Shown: positions 14,513 through 21,722 of the stretch, piece by piece
Layout of the letters: each line of letters starts with the position of its first letter
How positions within the stretch are numbered: position 1 is the stretch's first letter
Assembly (NCBI GenBank): GCA_040758595.1
Contig: JBFLVJ010000014.1
Location: forward strand, 1-38,000
From: Bilamarchaeum sp040758595
Lineage (GTDB): Archaea; Micrarchaeota; Micrarchaeia; Anstonellales; Bilamarchaeaceae
Direction: 5' to 3'
Length of the DNA stretch: 38,000 nucleotides
The notes under the pieces: model-generated
Told to the model about the DNA's origin: nothing
The model's input: only the letters and a program-made list of their open reading frames with translations
Database searches by the model: none
Program-made: the position numbers and the translations under genes

Positions 14513-15954
14513 GAATCACCTAGTATCTTGATCACTTTACCCAAGGCCTCTTGGCACATGCGCTCCAGCGAAGGAGCGGAGCAGTCGCCCTCGTGCGGCG
14601 TCGCGATGACCCGCGGGTGCTCTACGAACTTTCTTGTCAGCGCATCAGGCTCCTCGTCAGGGTTCTTCGCCCGCCTCCAGAGCGCCGCATCATTGGGAAG
14701 CACATCGGTGCCGTATGCGGTCACGCCGCCGTCGCAGAGCAGGCAGTAGAGCGAATCGCTCTCGATGATCTGGTCACGCGTTATGTTGGTGATCACCCTC
14801 TCCAGGCAGTAAGGCAGGTCATTAAGCTCGTTCCAGCCCACAAGCGAATGGGTGCCGTCATTGAGCGGGAGCGCGATGAAGATGAAATCCGCCTCTTCCA
14901 TGGCACTGCCCACGTCTGCCCGGTACGTTATCCCCAGATCCATGAGACTCTCTTTTCGATGCATATCATATGCTGTGACTTCGCAGCCGAAGCCGAGCTT
15001 GGCCATGCGGGCGATTATCGAGCCGATGTTGCCTGTCCCTAGCACCGCAACGTGCGAACCCATAAGAGGCAGCGATGGTGTCTCGAGCTGGGCCGGGGTG
15101 TCTATCCGGTCGAGCCTCAGTTCCGCAGCGATCCTGCTCTCCAGCCCCTCCTGATCAGACGGCCTCTGGAGGCCCAGGGAATCGGTGCAGAGGAAGATGT
15201 AATCGCAGGTCGAGAGCATCTCCGGGGGCAGCATATAGCGAGGGTTGAATATGTCCAAATCCTCTGAAACGTCGAATGCGCATAGGTTGCAATTGAAGCC
15301 ATAGCGGAGGATGCGCGCCAGACGGTATGCATCACGCTCATCTCCGATGATGCCGACCTCTGTTCCGGCCAATTCAGCGTTCTTCCAGGGCTCGTCATGC
15401 CGATAGTCCGGCGCATCCTTCCGGTAGTATTCATATCTGGCGGCCCTGGCGATGCTCTCGTCCATCTGCCTAGCCCGGATGAGCATGTGCGCCACCGCAT
15501 GTTCGGCATATTCGTCCGAGAACTTGGTGAATATGACGGGCCCGCGCCCCAGCGACGGCAACACCGAAGGGCCGTGCACCGAACGGAGGGCTAGCGCCAT
15601 GCCGTGTTCGGCAACCGAGTTGGAGCTGAAAGATGGGCAGTTCTCCACGGAGAGCCCGATGGCTGAGAGCGTCTTGGTGTCGATGTGCTCTGTCCCGACG
15701 CTGAGGGTCACTATGCCCCGGGCAGGATGGAATTCCTGGAGGAAGTCTTTCTTGAAAAGGAAGGTCCATTTGGCGACCCAGATGTCCGCATCGTTCCTCG
15801 CGGTCTCCCGGTTGAGGGGGCCTTCGAAGACCACGTCGAAACCAGCATCGGCGAATGCCCTCCAGAGCCTTCTGCCCACTATCCTCGGCACATCGTATAT
15901 CGCGATGGACCTGCCCCTGAAGAGATGCTTCTGGCTCCCTGCACCGGTATTCAT
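14509..15954 (-). CDS. D-2-hydroxyacid dehydrogenase family protein with duplicated Rossmann domain
   Basis: 481 residues from the ATG at 15954, against about 310-340 for the family. The substrate-domain motif SVGTEHID and the NSVAEH helix (112-117) are followed by a second AEH helix (150-152), then a first Rossmann-like unit at about 196-258 (ELAGTEVGIIGDERDAYRLA, without GxGxxG) and a second at about 298-362 (VAVLGTGNIGSIIA, GxGxxG at 306-311). NITRD (390-394) and TPHEGD (452-457) supply the catalytic Arg and His region; the usual catalytic Glu site reads DVLPND, so the Glu may be absent. The start is chosen from a TATA-like sequence 29 nt upstream. The substrate is unknown; it forms an operon with the aminotransferase. 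Confidence 0.8.
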   Translation of the reverse strand: MNTGAGSQKHLFRGRSIAIYDVPRIVGRRLWRAFADAGFDVVFEGPLNRETARNDADIWVAKWTFLFKKDFLQEFHPARGIVTLSVGTEHIDTKTLSAIGLSVENCPSFSSNSVAEHGMALALRSVHGPSVLPSLGRGPVIFTKFSDEYAEHAVAHMLIRARQMDESIARAARYEYYRKDAPDYRHDEPWKNAELAGTEVGIIGDERDAYRLARILRYGFNCNLCAFDVSEDLDIFNPRYMLPPEMLSTCDYIFLCTDSLGLQRPSDQEGLESRIAAELRLDRIDTPAQLETPSLPLMGSHVAVLGTGNIGSIIARMAKLGFGCEVTAYDMHRKESLMDLGITYRADVGSAMEEADFIFIALPLNDGTHSLVGWNELNDLPYCLERVITNITRDQIIESDSLYCLLCDGGVTAYGTDVLPNDAALWRRAKNPDEEPDALTRKFVEHPRVIATPHEGDCSAPSLERMCQEALGKVIKILGDS

Positions 15955-15977
15955 TATTCTACACTTTCTATAATCGC

Positions 15978-15988
15978 ATTTAAAATAC
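15978..15988 (-). promoter_or_regulatory. TATA box of the dehydrogenase-aminotransferase operon
   Basis: ATTTAAAATAC (plus strand) is centred about 29 nt from the ATG at 15954, matching a leaderless start. This supports choosing that ATG over the longer frame beginning at 16044. Confidence 0.5.
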
Positions 15989-16122
15989 CATCTGCCGCAA
16001 CAGCTGGATTTTCCAGGAGTGTGAATTTTCACAGACATATCCATATTATTAGGTAAAAACCTTCGATATTCCCGAGATGTTTAGGCCGGCGCCCTGAGGA
16101 GGACGACGGCAGGACGCCCGCC

Positions 16123-16135
16123 TATATTTATATTA
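16123..16135 (+). promoter_or_regulatory. TATA box of EF-2
   Basis: TATATTTATATTA in otherwise GC-rich surroundings predicts a transcript start near 16150-16160 and a leader of about 100 nt before the EF-2 ATG, long for this genome. Confidence 0.55.
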
Positions 16136-16203
16136 CTTTCCGCACAAGGATAGCACAATTCTAATTCGGTGAATCCAATCTACCGAGCGTAAGGTGTACA
16201 AAC

Positions 16204-16230
16204 ATGATTGACCGGTGCTCCGGTCAATAG
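16204..16230 (+). CDS. Possible 8-codon upstream ORF in the EF-2 leader
   Basis: ATG at 16204 opens MIDRCSGQ and ends at TAG 16228-16230. AAGGTG at 16191-16196 lies 7 nt before the ATG, a normal ribosome binding site. The two arms of a perfect 9-bp hairpin occupy the codons from ATT to CAA. Translation of this peptide would melt the hairpin and could adjust access to the EF-2 ribosome binding site at 16242-16250. Regulation is inference; chance occurrence of so short an ORF is possible. Confidence 0.3.
   Translation: MIDRCSGQ
16207..16228 (+). promoter_or_regulatory. Perfect 9-bp hairpin in the EF-2 leader
   Basis: ATTGACCGG (16207-16215) pairs with CCGGTCAAT (16220-16228) around the loop TGCT. 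It ends about 14 nt before the EF-2 ribosome binding site GGAAGGTGA. Stem length and position fit an mRNA regulatory element, or a dyad for a DNA-binding protein. Confidence 0.5.
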
Positions 16231-16257
16231 TAAAAAATTTCGGAAGGTGAATTTTTT

Positions 16258-18450
16258 ATGGCAAGAAAAGAATTCGTAGTCGAAGAAGTGCAGAAGTTGA
16301 TGGACAACATCAACAACGTCAGGAATGTCGCGATCATCGCGCACGTCGACCATGGCAAGACCACGCTGACCGACAGCCTGGTGGCAAGAGCCGGACTCAT
16401 AAGCAAGGAGCTGGCCGGCGCCCAGAGAGTCATGGACTTCGATGAACAGGAGGCCGCGAGGGGCATCACCATCAAGTCCGCGAACATATCGCTCGGTTTC
16501 GAGCACGAGGGCCAGAACTACCTCATCAATCTCATCGACACCCCAGGCCACGTGGACTTCGGTTTCCACGTGGTGCGCGCCATGCGCGCTGTCGACGGAG
16601 TCTGCCTCGTCATAGATGCGGTCGAGGGTGTCATGCCCCAGACCGAGACCAACCTGAGGCAGGCGCTCAAGGAGAGGGCGCAGCCCATCGTATTCATCAA
16701 CAAGATCGACAGGCTCATCAACGAGCTGAAATACGACTTCCCCCAGATGCAGGAGAGGTTCATCAAGATAATCACCCAGGTGAACAAGATCATCTCGGCC
16801 AACGCCCCTGAAGACAAGAAAGACGCCTGGCTTGTGAAGGTGGACAAGGGCAACGTGGCGTTCGGTACGGCCTACAACAAATGGGCGGTGTCTTACGCAT
16901 CTATGAAGAAGTTCAACATCGGCTTCAAGGATATCTACGACAGATGCTCCAAGGGGGAGCACTCCTGGCTGGTGGAGAAGAGCCCGCTGGACGAGGTGCT
17001 CCTTGAGATGATCATCAAACACCTGCCAGACCCCAAGACCGCCCAGCCCTATCGTATCCCGGTGCTGTGGAAGAACGGGAACCTTGAGAGCGAGGGGGGC
17101 AGGAGCATGCTGGCATGCGACAACAAAGGCATGCCCATCGGCGTCTGCTTCGGTGTCGCCTACGACGAGCACGCCGGAGAGGTCGCAGTCGTGAGGCTGT
17201 TCTCGGGCAGCGTGGAGAAGGGCACAGAGCTGTATGTTCATTCCAAGAAGATGACAGCCAGAGTACAGCAAGTGGGCATCTACATGGGCCCGGACAGGGT
17301 CGCTGCCAACAGGGTCATCGCAGGGAACATCGGCGCGTTCGTCGGCCTCAAGGACGTCTATGTGGGAGAGACCGTATCGGGCGGCGAGATAGAGCCGTTC
17401 GAGCAGATAAAGCACTACTCCGAGCCGGTCATCACCAAGTCGCTCGAAGTCAAAGAGCAGAAGGACCTGCCCAAACTGATCGAAGCGCTGAGGGCGATAT
17501 CAAAGGAGGACCCGACCATCAAGGTCAGCCTCAACCAGGACACCGGCGAACACCTTGTGAGCGGCAATGGAGAGCTCCATCTTGAAATCATCGAGTACAA
17601 GATAAAGAACGAGAAGAAGATACCTATCATCACCTCGCCGCCCATCGTCGTATACAGGGAAGCCCTTGTGGGCAAGTCCCCGGTGGTTGAAGGAAAGTCG
17701 CCCAACAAGCACAACCGGCTGAAAGTGACCGTGGAGCCGCTCGACCCTGCCATCGTCAAGGCGATCGAGGACGGCACTATAAAGGAAGGCCGCCCGAAGG
17801 GTCGTGAGGTATGGGAGAAGCTCGTGGAGCTTGGCATGGAGCGCGATGAAGCCAGAAGCATCTACGACATCCATAACGCCAGCGTCTTCATCAACGGCAC
17901 AAAGGGCATCCAGGGCCTCAACGAGGTCGAGGAGCTGATGGTCCAGGGTTTCGAAGAGGCATTGGACCAGGGACCGATGGCCAAGGAGAAGGTGAGCGGC
18001 ATAAAGGTGACGCTCACGGATGCCACCCTGCACGAGGACAACGTGCACCGCGGACCGGCCCAGATGATTCCGGCCATCAAGAGGCCGATATACGCTGCGA
18101 TGCTCATGGCGGGAGTGACGCTCCTCGAACCTAAGCAGAAGGTCCTCATAAACACCCTGCAGGAATACTCGGGCGGCGTCATCAACATGACCAACGGCAG
18201 GAGGGGCACCCTGGTAGGCATGGAGCAGGAGGGCGAGAATGCCGCCATAACGACCATGCTGCCGGTGGCCGAGATGTTCGGTTTCGCCAACGAGCTCCGC
18301 GGAGCCACCCAAGGCAGGGCCATCTGGTACCAGGAATACGCCGGATACCACGCCATGCCAAGGGACCTTGTAGGAAAGGTCGTGCGGCAGATTAGGGAGC
18401 GCAAGGGAGAGAAACCCGACCCGCCCACTCCGGAATTCTTCATGGAGTGA
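16258..18450 (+). CDS. fusA: Translation elongation factor EF-2
   Basis: 730 residues, the archaeal EF-2 length. GTPase motifs: AHVDHGKTT (29-37), RGITIKSA (G2), DTPGHVDF (G3) and NKID (G4). The domain IV tip LHEDNVHRGPAQMIPA contains the His that is converted to diphthamide in archaeal and eukaryotic EF-2. It drives GTP-dependent translocation of the ribosome. The ATG at 16258 is preceded by GGAAGGTGA. In many archaea EF-2 directly follows uS7; here the phosphoesterase and the dehydrogenase-aminotransferase operon lie between, and EF-2 has its own promoter. An array of hairpins begins at its stop codon. Confidence 0.97.
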   Translation: MARKEFVVEEVQKLMDNINNVRNVAIIAHVDHGKTTLTDSLVARAGLISKELAGAQRVMDFDEQEAARGITIKSANISLGFEHEGQNYLINLIDTPGHVDFGFHVVRAMRAVDGVCLVIDAVEGVMPQTETNLRQALKERAQPIVFINKIDRLINELKYDFPQMQERFIKIITQVNKIISANAPEDKKDAWLVKVDKGNVAFGTAYNKWAVSYASMKKFNIGFKDIYDRCSKGEHSWLVEKSPLDEVLLEMIIKHLPDPKTAQPYRIPVLWKNGNLESEGGRSMLACDNKGMPIGVCFGVAYDEHAGEVAVVRLFSGSVEKGTELYVHSKKMTARVQQVGIYMGPDRVAANRVIAGNIGAFVGLKDVYVGETVSGGEIEPFEQIKHYSEPVITKSLEVKEQKDLPKLIEALRAISKEDPTIKVSLNQDTGEHLVSGNGELHLEIIEYKIKNEKKIPIITSPPIVVYREALVGKSPVVEGKSPNKHNRLKVTVEPLDPAIVKAIEDGTIKEGRPKGREVWEKLVELGMERDEARSIYDIHNASVFINGTKGIQGLNEVEELMVQGFEEALDQGPMAKEKVSGIKVTLTDATLHEDNVHRGPAQMIPAIKRPIYAAMLMAGVTLLEPKQKVLINTLQEYSGGVINMTNGRRGTLVGMEQEGENAAITTMLPVAEMFGFANELRGATQGRAIWYQEYAGYHAMPRDLVGKVVRQIRERKGEKPDPPTPEFFME

Positions 18451-18622
18451 ATGCCACGGGCATTCATGTCATGGACGACGCTTCGTCCATGAACATGCTC
18501 GCGTTCGATGCGTCGAACGCGACACGACAGTCAAGAAGCGCTTTGAGCGTTTCTTGCCATGGAGTGAACGGCGCACCGTTCACGACAGTCTTGGACGGGT
18601 CCGCCGTCCAAGGACATGGAGT
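18441..18622 (+). repeat. Array of six tandem hairpins with recurring spacers
   Basis: Stems: H1 TGAATGCC/GGCATTCA (18448-18466), H2 10 bp with loop CGCT (18469-18492), H3 10 bp with loop TGCG (18499-18522), H4 10 bp with one G-U pair and loop TTTGA (18532-18556), H5 GTGAACGG/CCGTTCAC (18564-18583), H6 CTTGGACGG/CCGTCCAAG (18590-18612). The stem sequences differ, but the flanking words recur: CATGGAGT at 18441, 18558 and 18615; CACGACAGT at 18523 and 18581. The array starts at the EF-2 stop codon and is followed by a pyrimidine-rich tract. Conserved spacers with variable but self-complementary stems point to selection for structure. Confidence 0.85.
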
Positions 18623-18631
18623 AGGTCGAGT

Positions 18632-18672
18632 CCCTTCTTTTCTTATCTTTCTTTTCATATCTATCTTTTTCT
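18632..18672 (+). terminator. Pyrimidine/T-rich transcription end after EF-2
   Basis: A run of C/T with several T4 clusters follows the hairpin array. T-rich tracts are the usual archaeal transcription stop signal. It separates EF-2 from CysRS, which has its own TATA box. Confidence 0.45.
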
Positions 18673-18695
18673 CATCGCCCCGAACCACAGCAAGC

Positions 18696-18702
18696 AATAT
18701 AA
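18696..18702 (+). promoter_or_regulatory. TATA box of CysRS
   Basis: AATATAA is centred about 26 nt before the GTG at 18725, supporting a leaderless mRNA and that start codon. Confidence 0.45.
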
Positions 18703-18724
18703 CCCGGGCGGCAGTAGTCAGCTC

Positions 18725-19942
18725 GTGCTGAGATTATTCGATACGATGTCACGATCAAAAAGGGCTTTCAGGCCGCCCGGCAAGAGGCCGGTGCGGATCT
18801 ACACCTGCGGCCCGTCGGTCTACAATTACGCCCATATAGGGAATTTCCGCACCTATCTCTTCGAGGACGTGCTGGTGCGATATCTCCGCTACAAAGGCCA
18901 CCGTGTCAAGCGGGTGATGAACATCACAGACGTCGAGGACAAGGCGATCATCGCCGCGCGAAGGGAGAGAAAGAGCCTGGCCGGATTGCAGAAAGAGAAG
19001 ATAGACGCTTTCTTCAGGGACTACCGCAAGCTCGGGATGGCCATGCCCGACGTGGTGGCGAATGCATCCGACCATATCGAGGATATGGTACGGCTCATCG
19101 GGGTGATATGCGAGAAGGGATACTGCATCGAGGAGCGGGATGGCATCTATTTCGACGTGAGGCGTTTCAAGGGTTATGGCAGGCTGCGGGGGCTGGCAGG
19201 CAGGAGGTACCTGGGAAAGGCTAGGAAGGACGACTACAGCAAGGAGGGCCTCTGGGATTTCAGGCTTTGGAAGAGGTGGAGCCGCGGAGACGGAAACGTC
19301 TTCTGGGAGAGCCCGTTCGGCAGGGGACGGCCGGGCTGGCACATAGAATGCAGCGCAATGGCCATGCGTCACCTGGGCCAGTCCATAGATATCCACTGCG
19401 GCGGCTCGGACAACATCTTCCCGCACCACGAGAACGAGATAGCCCAGAGCGAAGCCGCCACCGGGCAGAGGTTCGCGGACTTCTGGCTCCATGCGAGACA
19501 TTTGACAGTTGGCAAGAGGAAGATGTCTAAAAGCACCGGCAACGCGCTATTTGTGGAGGGCCTGGAGGAGAAGGGCGTCAGGCCCCGCTGCATCAGGCAT
19601 TTCCTGATATCGAAGAGCTACCGGCGGAAGCTGGATTTCACCATGGAAGCCCTCAAGCGCAATGCCGCCAAGTGCAGAGAAGCAGGGAGGGTGCTGAAGA
19701 GACTCCGGAGGGTGCGCACTCCCGGAGGAGGGAAGAGAGGGGCGCTGATCGCGGCGTCGCTTCTTTCCTCATTCGAGAGGGCCATGGACGACGATTTGGA
19801 CACCGGAAAGGCGTTCAAGGCCATATATCTGGCGATGATGAAGGCGGAGAAGGAGCTTGCGGCAGGCGCGCTCAGGAAGAAGGACTGCTCCGAAGTGGTT
19901 GGAGCGATGGAGAGGATAGCGTCCGTGCTCTGCGTATTCTAG
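18725..19942 (+). CDS. cysS: Cysteinyl-tRNA synthetase
   Basis: 405 residues from the GTG at 18725. Class I motifs are clear: HIGN at 37-40 after the zinc ligand C28 (YTCGPSVYNYAHIGN), the zinc-site elements HIECSAMA and HHENEIAQSEA, and KMSKS at 266-270. It attaches cysteine to tRNA-Cys. The open frame extends upstream to 18554 into the hairpin array, but those residues do not look like protein; the family normally begins LRLFDTxS as here. It is shorter than the roughly 460-residue bacterial enzyme, with a reduced C-terminal anticodon-binding region. Its end overlaps the convergent ABC permease gene by 4 nt. Confidence 0.94.
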   Translation: MLRLFDTMSRSKRAFRPPGKRPVRIYTCGPSVYNYAHIGNFRTYLFEDVLVRYLRYKGHRVKRVMNITDVEDKAIIAARRERKSLAGLQKEKIDAFFRDYRKLGMAMPDVVANASDHIEDMVRLIGVICEKGYCIEERDGIYFDVRRFKGYGRLRGLAGRRYLGKARKDDYSKEGLWDFRLWKRWSRGDGNVFWESPFGRGRPGWHIECSAMAMRHLGQSIDIHCGGSDNIFPHHENEIAQSEAATGQRFADFWLHARHLTVGKRKMSKSTGNALFVEGLEEKGVRPRCIRHFLISKSYRRKLDFTMEALKRNAAKCREAGRVLKRLRRVRTPGGGKRGALIAASLLSSFERAMDDDLDTGKAFKAIYLAMMKAEKELAAGALRKKDCSEVVGAMERIASVLCVF

Positions 19943-20712
19943 CCGAGCCGGGCGAGTTTGCCTTCCTTCCGGGCCTTCTCGTACAGGAACCCGTTGAACA
20001 GATAGGCTGCTGCGAGCCAGATGGCGCTCAGGAGCGCCAGGGATGCCAAATCAGCCTGCCCTATCCCGACCATGGATTTGAGCAGATCGAAGGCGTGGAC
20101 GCTCGGTAGGAGACGGATGTATGGAATCAGCCAGCCAGGATAGACCGAATCGATTGTGAAATAGACTCCTGAGAGGAGCACCGTCACGTCCGGTATTATG
20201 AAGGCGATATTGAAGGCCTCCTCCTTCATGAAGTAGCCCAGGCCCAGTGTGATTAAGCCGAGGGTGAACCCGACGATCCCCATGAATGCCATGGCCGTCA
20301 AAAAGAGCGGCCAGTCGCTCACCGTGAAGCCATATAGCAGGTTCGTCATGACCAGATAGATACCGACGACGAAAATCGCCTTGAGCGAGCCGCTGCCGGC
20401 AGCTCCCAGCGCCATCTCGATCCGGGAAATCGGGGATGCCATCAGGTAGGGCAGGGATTTCGACCAGTATTCCTCTGTGAACGAGCTGACCATCTCCAGG
20501 TTCAGGAAATAGACCACCCTCCAGCCCATCATGCCGAGGATTATCATGTCCAGGTAGACCGGATCCGAACCCAGATAGGTTATGAAGAACGTGAGGGTGA
20601 AGAGGAAGATCATGGGCCATATGAAGACATCCGCCAGCCTGAAAGAGTTGCGCTTGAGCGAATTGAGGTTCTTGTAGGTCTGGGAGTATATGCGCGAGAG
20701 GGAATCAAGCAT
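19939..20712 (-). CDS. ABC-2 type transporter permease
   Basis: 257 residues with six predicted membrane helices, beginning MLDSLSRIYSQTYKNLNSLK. A central EYWSKSLPYLMASPISR segment is the cytoplasmic coupling helix typical of ABC-2 permeases such as NodJ and drug or polysaccharide exporters. With the adjacent ATPase it should form an exporter; the cargo is unknown. I chose the ATG at 20712, preceded by a GGTGG site; its start overlaps the last codons of the ATPase gene, so the two are coupled. A GTG at 20721 would add three residues. Confidence 0.86.
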   Translation of the reverse strand: MLDSLSRIYSQTYKNLNSLKRNSFRLADVFIWPMIFLFTLTFFITYLGSDPVYLDMIILGMMGWRVVYFLNLEMVSSFTEEYWSKSLPYLMASPISRIEMALGAAGSGSLKAIFVVGIYLVMTNLLYGFTVSDWPLFLTAMAFMGIVGFTLGLITLGLGYFMKEEAFNIAFIIPDVTVLLSGVYFTIDSVYPGWLIPYIRLLPSVHAFDLLKSMVGIGQADLASLALLSAIWLAAAYLFNGFLYEKARKEGKLARLG

Positions 20713-21685
20713 CCTTTCCACCCCCTTCGGCCTTCTTGCCTTCGCCGCCCTCTTTGCCGGGCCCGTTTATCAGCTTGAGGTAGGTCTCCTCGAGCGTCGG
20801 CTCGAGCTCATTGATGCCGTATATCTCGCTGTCGCAACCGGAGATCACCTTCAGTATCTCCTTCATGCGCTTGTAGCTGTCCACGCTGACATGGACCAGG
20901 TTGGCAGAGCGCAGATGCGCCTCAACCCCTTTGATGGGAGAGAGCGCTGTGATGATGCAGCTCTCCCTTGAGCAATGGACCTCTATCGTCCGTTTGCTGA
21001 CCACCCTGGCCTTGAGCTCCTCGGGAGTCCCGGTATCCGTCACCCTGCCGTGGTTGATGAACGCTATCCGGTCGCAGAGCTCCTCTGCCTCGAACATGTT
21101 GTGGGTCGTGAGCAGGATGGTGCGGCCTTCCTTGCGCAACCGCTTGACCACGTTCCTTATGTTTATGGCAGATTCCACGTCGAGGCCGACCGTAGGCTCG
21201 TCCAGTATCAGGACCTTGGGGTCGTTCAGGAGGCCCTTGGCTATCAGATACCTCTGCCGCATTCCAGAAGAGAGATCCTGCGCTACCAGGCCCTTGGCAT
21301 CCTCGAGACCGACCTGCTTCATGACAGTCTCGATCTTCTTCTTGGGCTCTTGGACATTGTAGAGCAGGCAGTAATACATGAGGGCCTCCTCCACCGAAAG
21401 CGAGAAGATGACCCCTGAGAAGCCTGAGACGATGTTGATTTTTGTCTGGACCTGCTTGGTCTGCCTCGTGCAGTCCATGCCCAGTATCTCCGCATCCCCC
21501 TTATCCGGGGAAAGGATGCCGCATAGGATGCTGATGAGGGTGGTCTTGCCGGCGCCGTTGGGTCCCAGGAGGCCGAATATCTCGCCTTCCTTGACTTCGA
21601 GATCCACATCCTGCAGGGCGTGGACCGTCCTCTCGCCGCTCTTGTAGGTCTTGGAGACGTCCCTGGCTGATACTGCAGGAGGCAT
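20705..21685 (-). CDS. ABC transporter ATP-binding protein
   Basis: 326 residues. Walker A GPNGAGKTT at 41-49, signature LSSGM at 138-142, Walker B LILDEPT at 159-165 and the switch His in LLTTHNM are all present. After the ATPase domain comes a roughly 90-residue C-terminal domain, as in ABC-2 exporter ATPases, with a Gly/Lys/Glu-rich tail (GKEGGEGKKAEGGG). It powers export through the permease encoded downstream. I chose the ATG at 21685 because a TATA sequence lies 28 nt before it; a GTG at 21700 is the alternative. Confidence 0.93.
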   Translation of the reverse strand: MPPAVSARDVSKTYKSGERTVHALQDVDLEVKEGEIFGLLGPNGAGKTTLISILCGILSPDKGDAEILGMDCTRQTKQVQTKINIVSGFSGVIFSLSVEEALMYYCLLYNVQEPKKKIETVMKQVGLEDAKGLVAQDLSSGMRQRYLIAKGLLNDPKVLILDEPTVGLDVESAINIRNVVKRLRKEGRTILLTTHNMFEAEELCDRIAFINHGRVTDTGTPEELKARVVSKRTIEVHCSRESCIITALSPIKGVEAHLRSANLVHVSVDSYKRMKEILKVISGCDSEIYGINELEPTLEETYLKLINGPGKEGGEGKKAEGGGKDA

Positions 21686-21708
21686 GATTGTGGATTTCAC
21701 AGAAGCGG

Positions 21709-21717
21709 TTTATTAAC
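21709..21717 (-). promoter_or_regulatory. TATA box of the ABC exporter operon
   Basis: A TTAATAAAC-type sequence (minus strand) is centred about 28 nt before the ATG at 21685, in the short gap after the methyltransferase stop. Confidence 0.45.
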
Positions 21718-21722
21718 CTGTC

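Noticed and set aside
16180..17415. Long minus-strand open frame opposite EF-2
   Set aside because: EF-2 is certain on the plus strand; the antisense frame is a by-product of GC-rich codons.
18441..18622. Hairpin array read as a CRISPR array
   Set aside because: The recurring parts are only 8-9 nt, the stems differ from each other and all sequence between the short words is palindromic, unlike repeats with unrelated spacers. No cas genes are in the window.
18447..18731. Open frame through the hairpin array, and an antisense one at 18464-18697
   Set aside because: Palindromes yield open frames on both strands; the residues lack a protein-like pattern and overlap the CysRS promoter.
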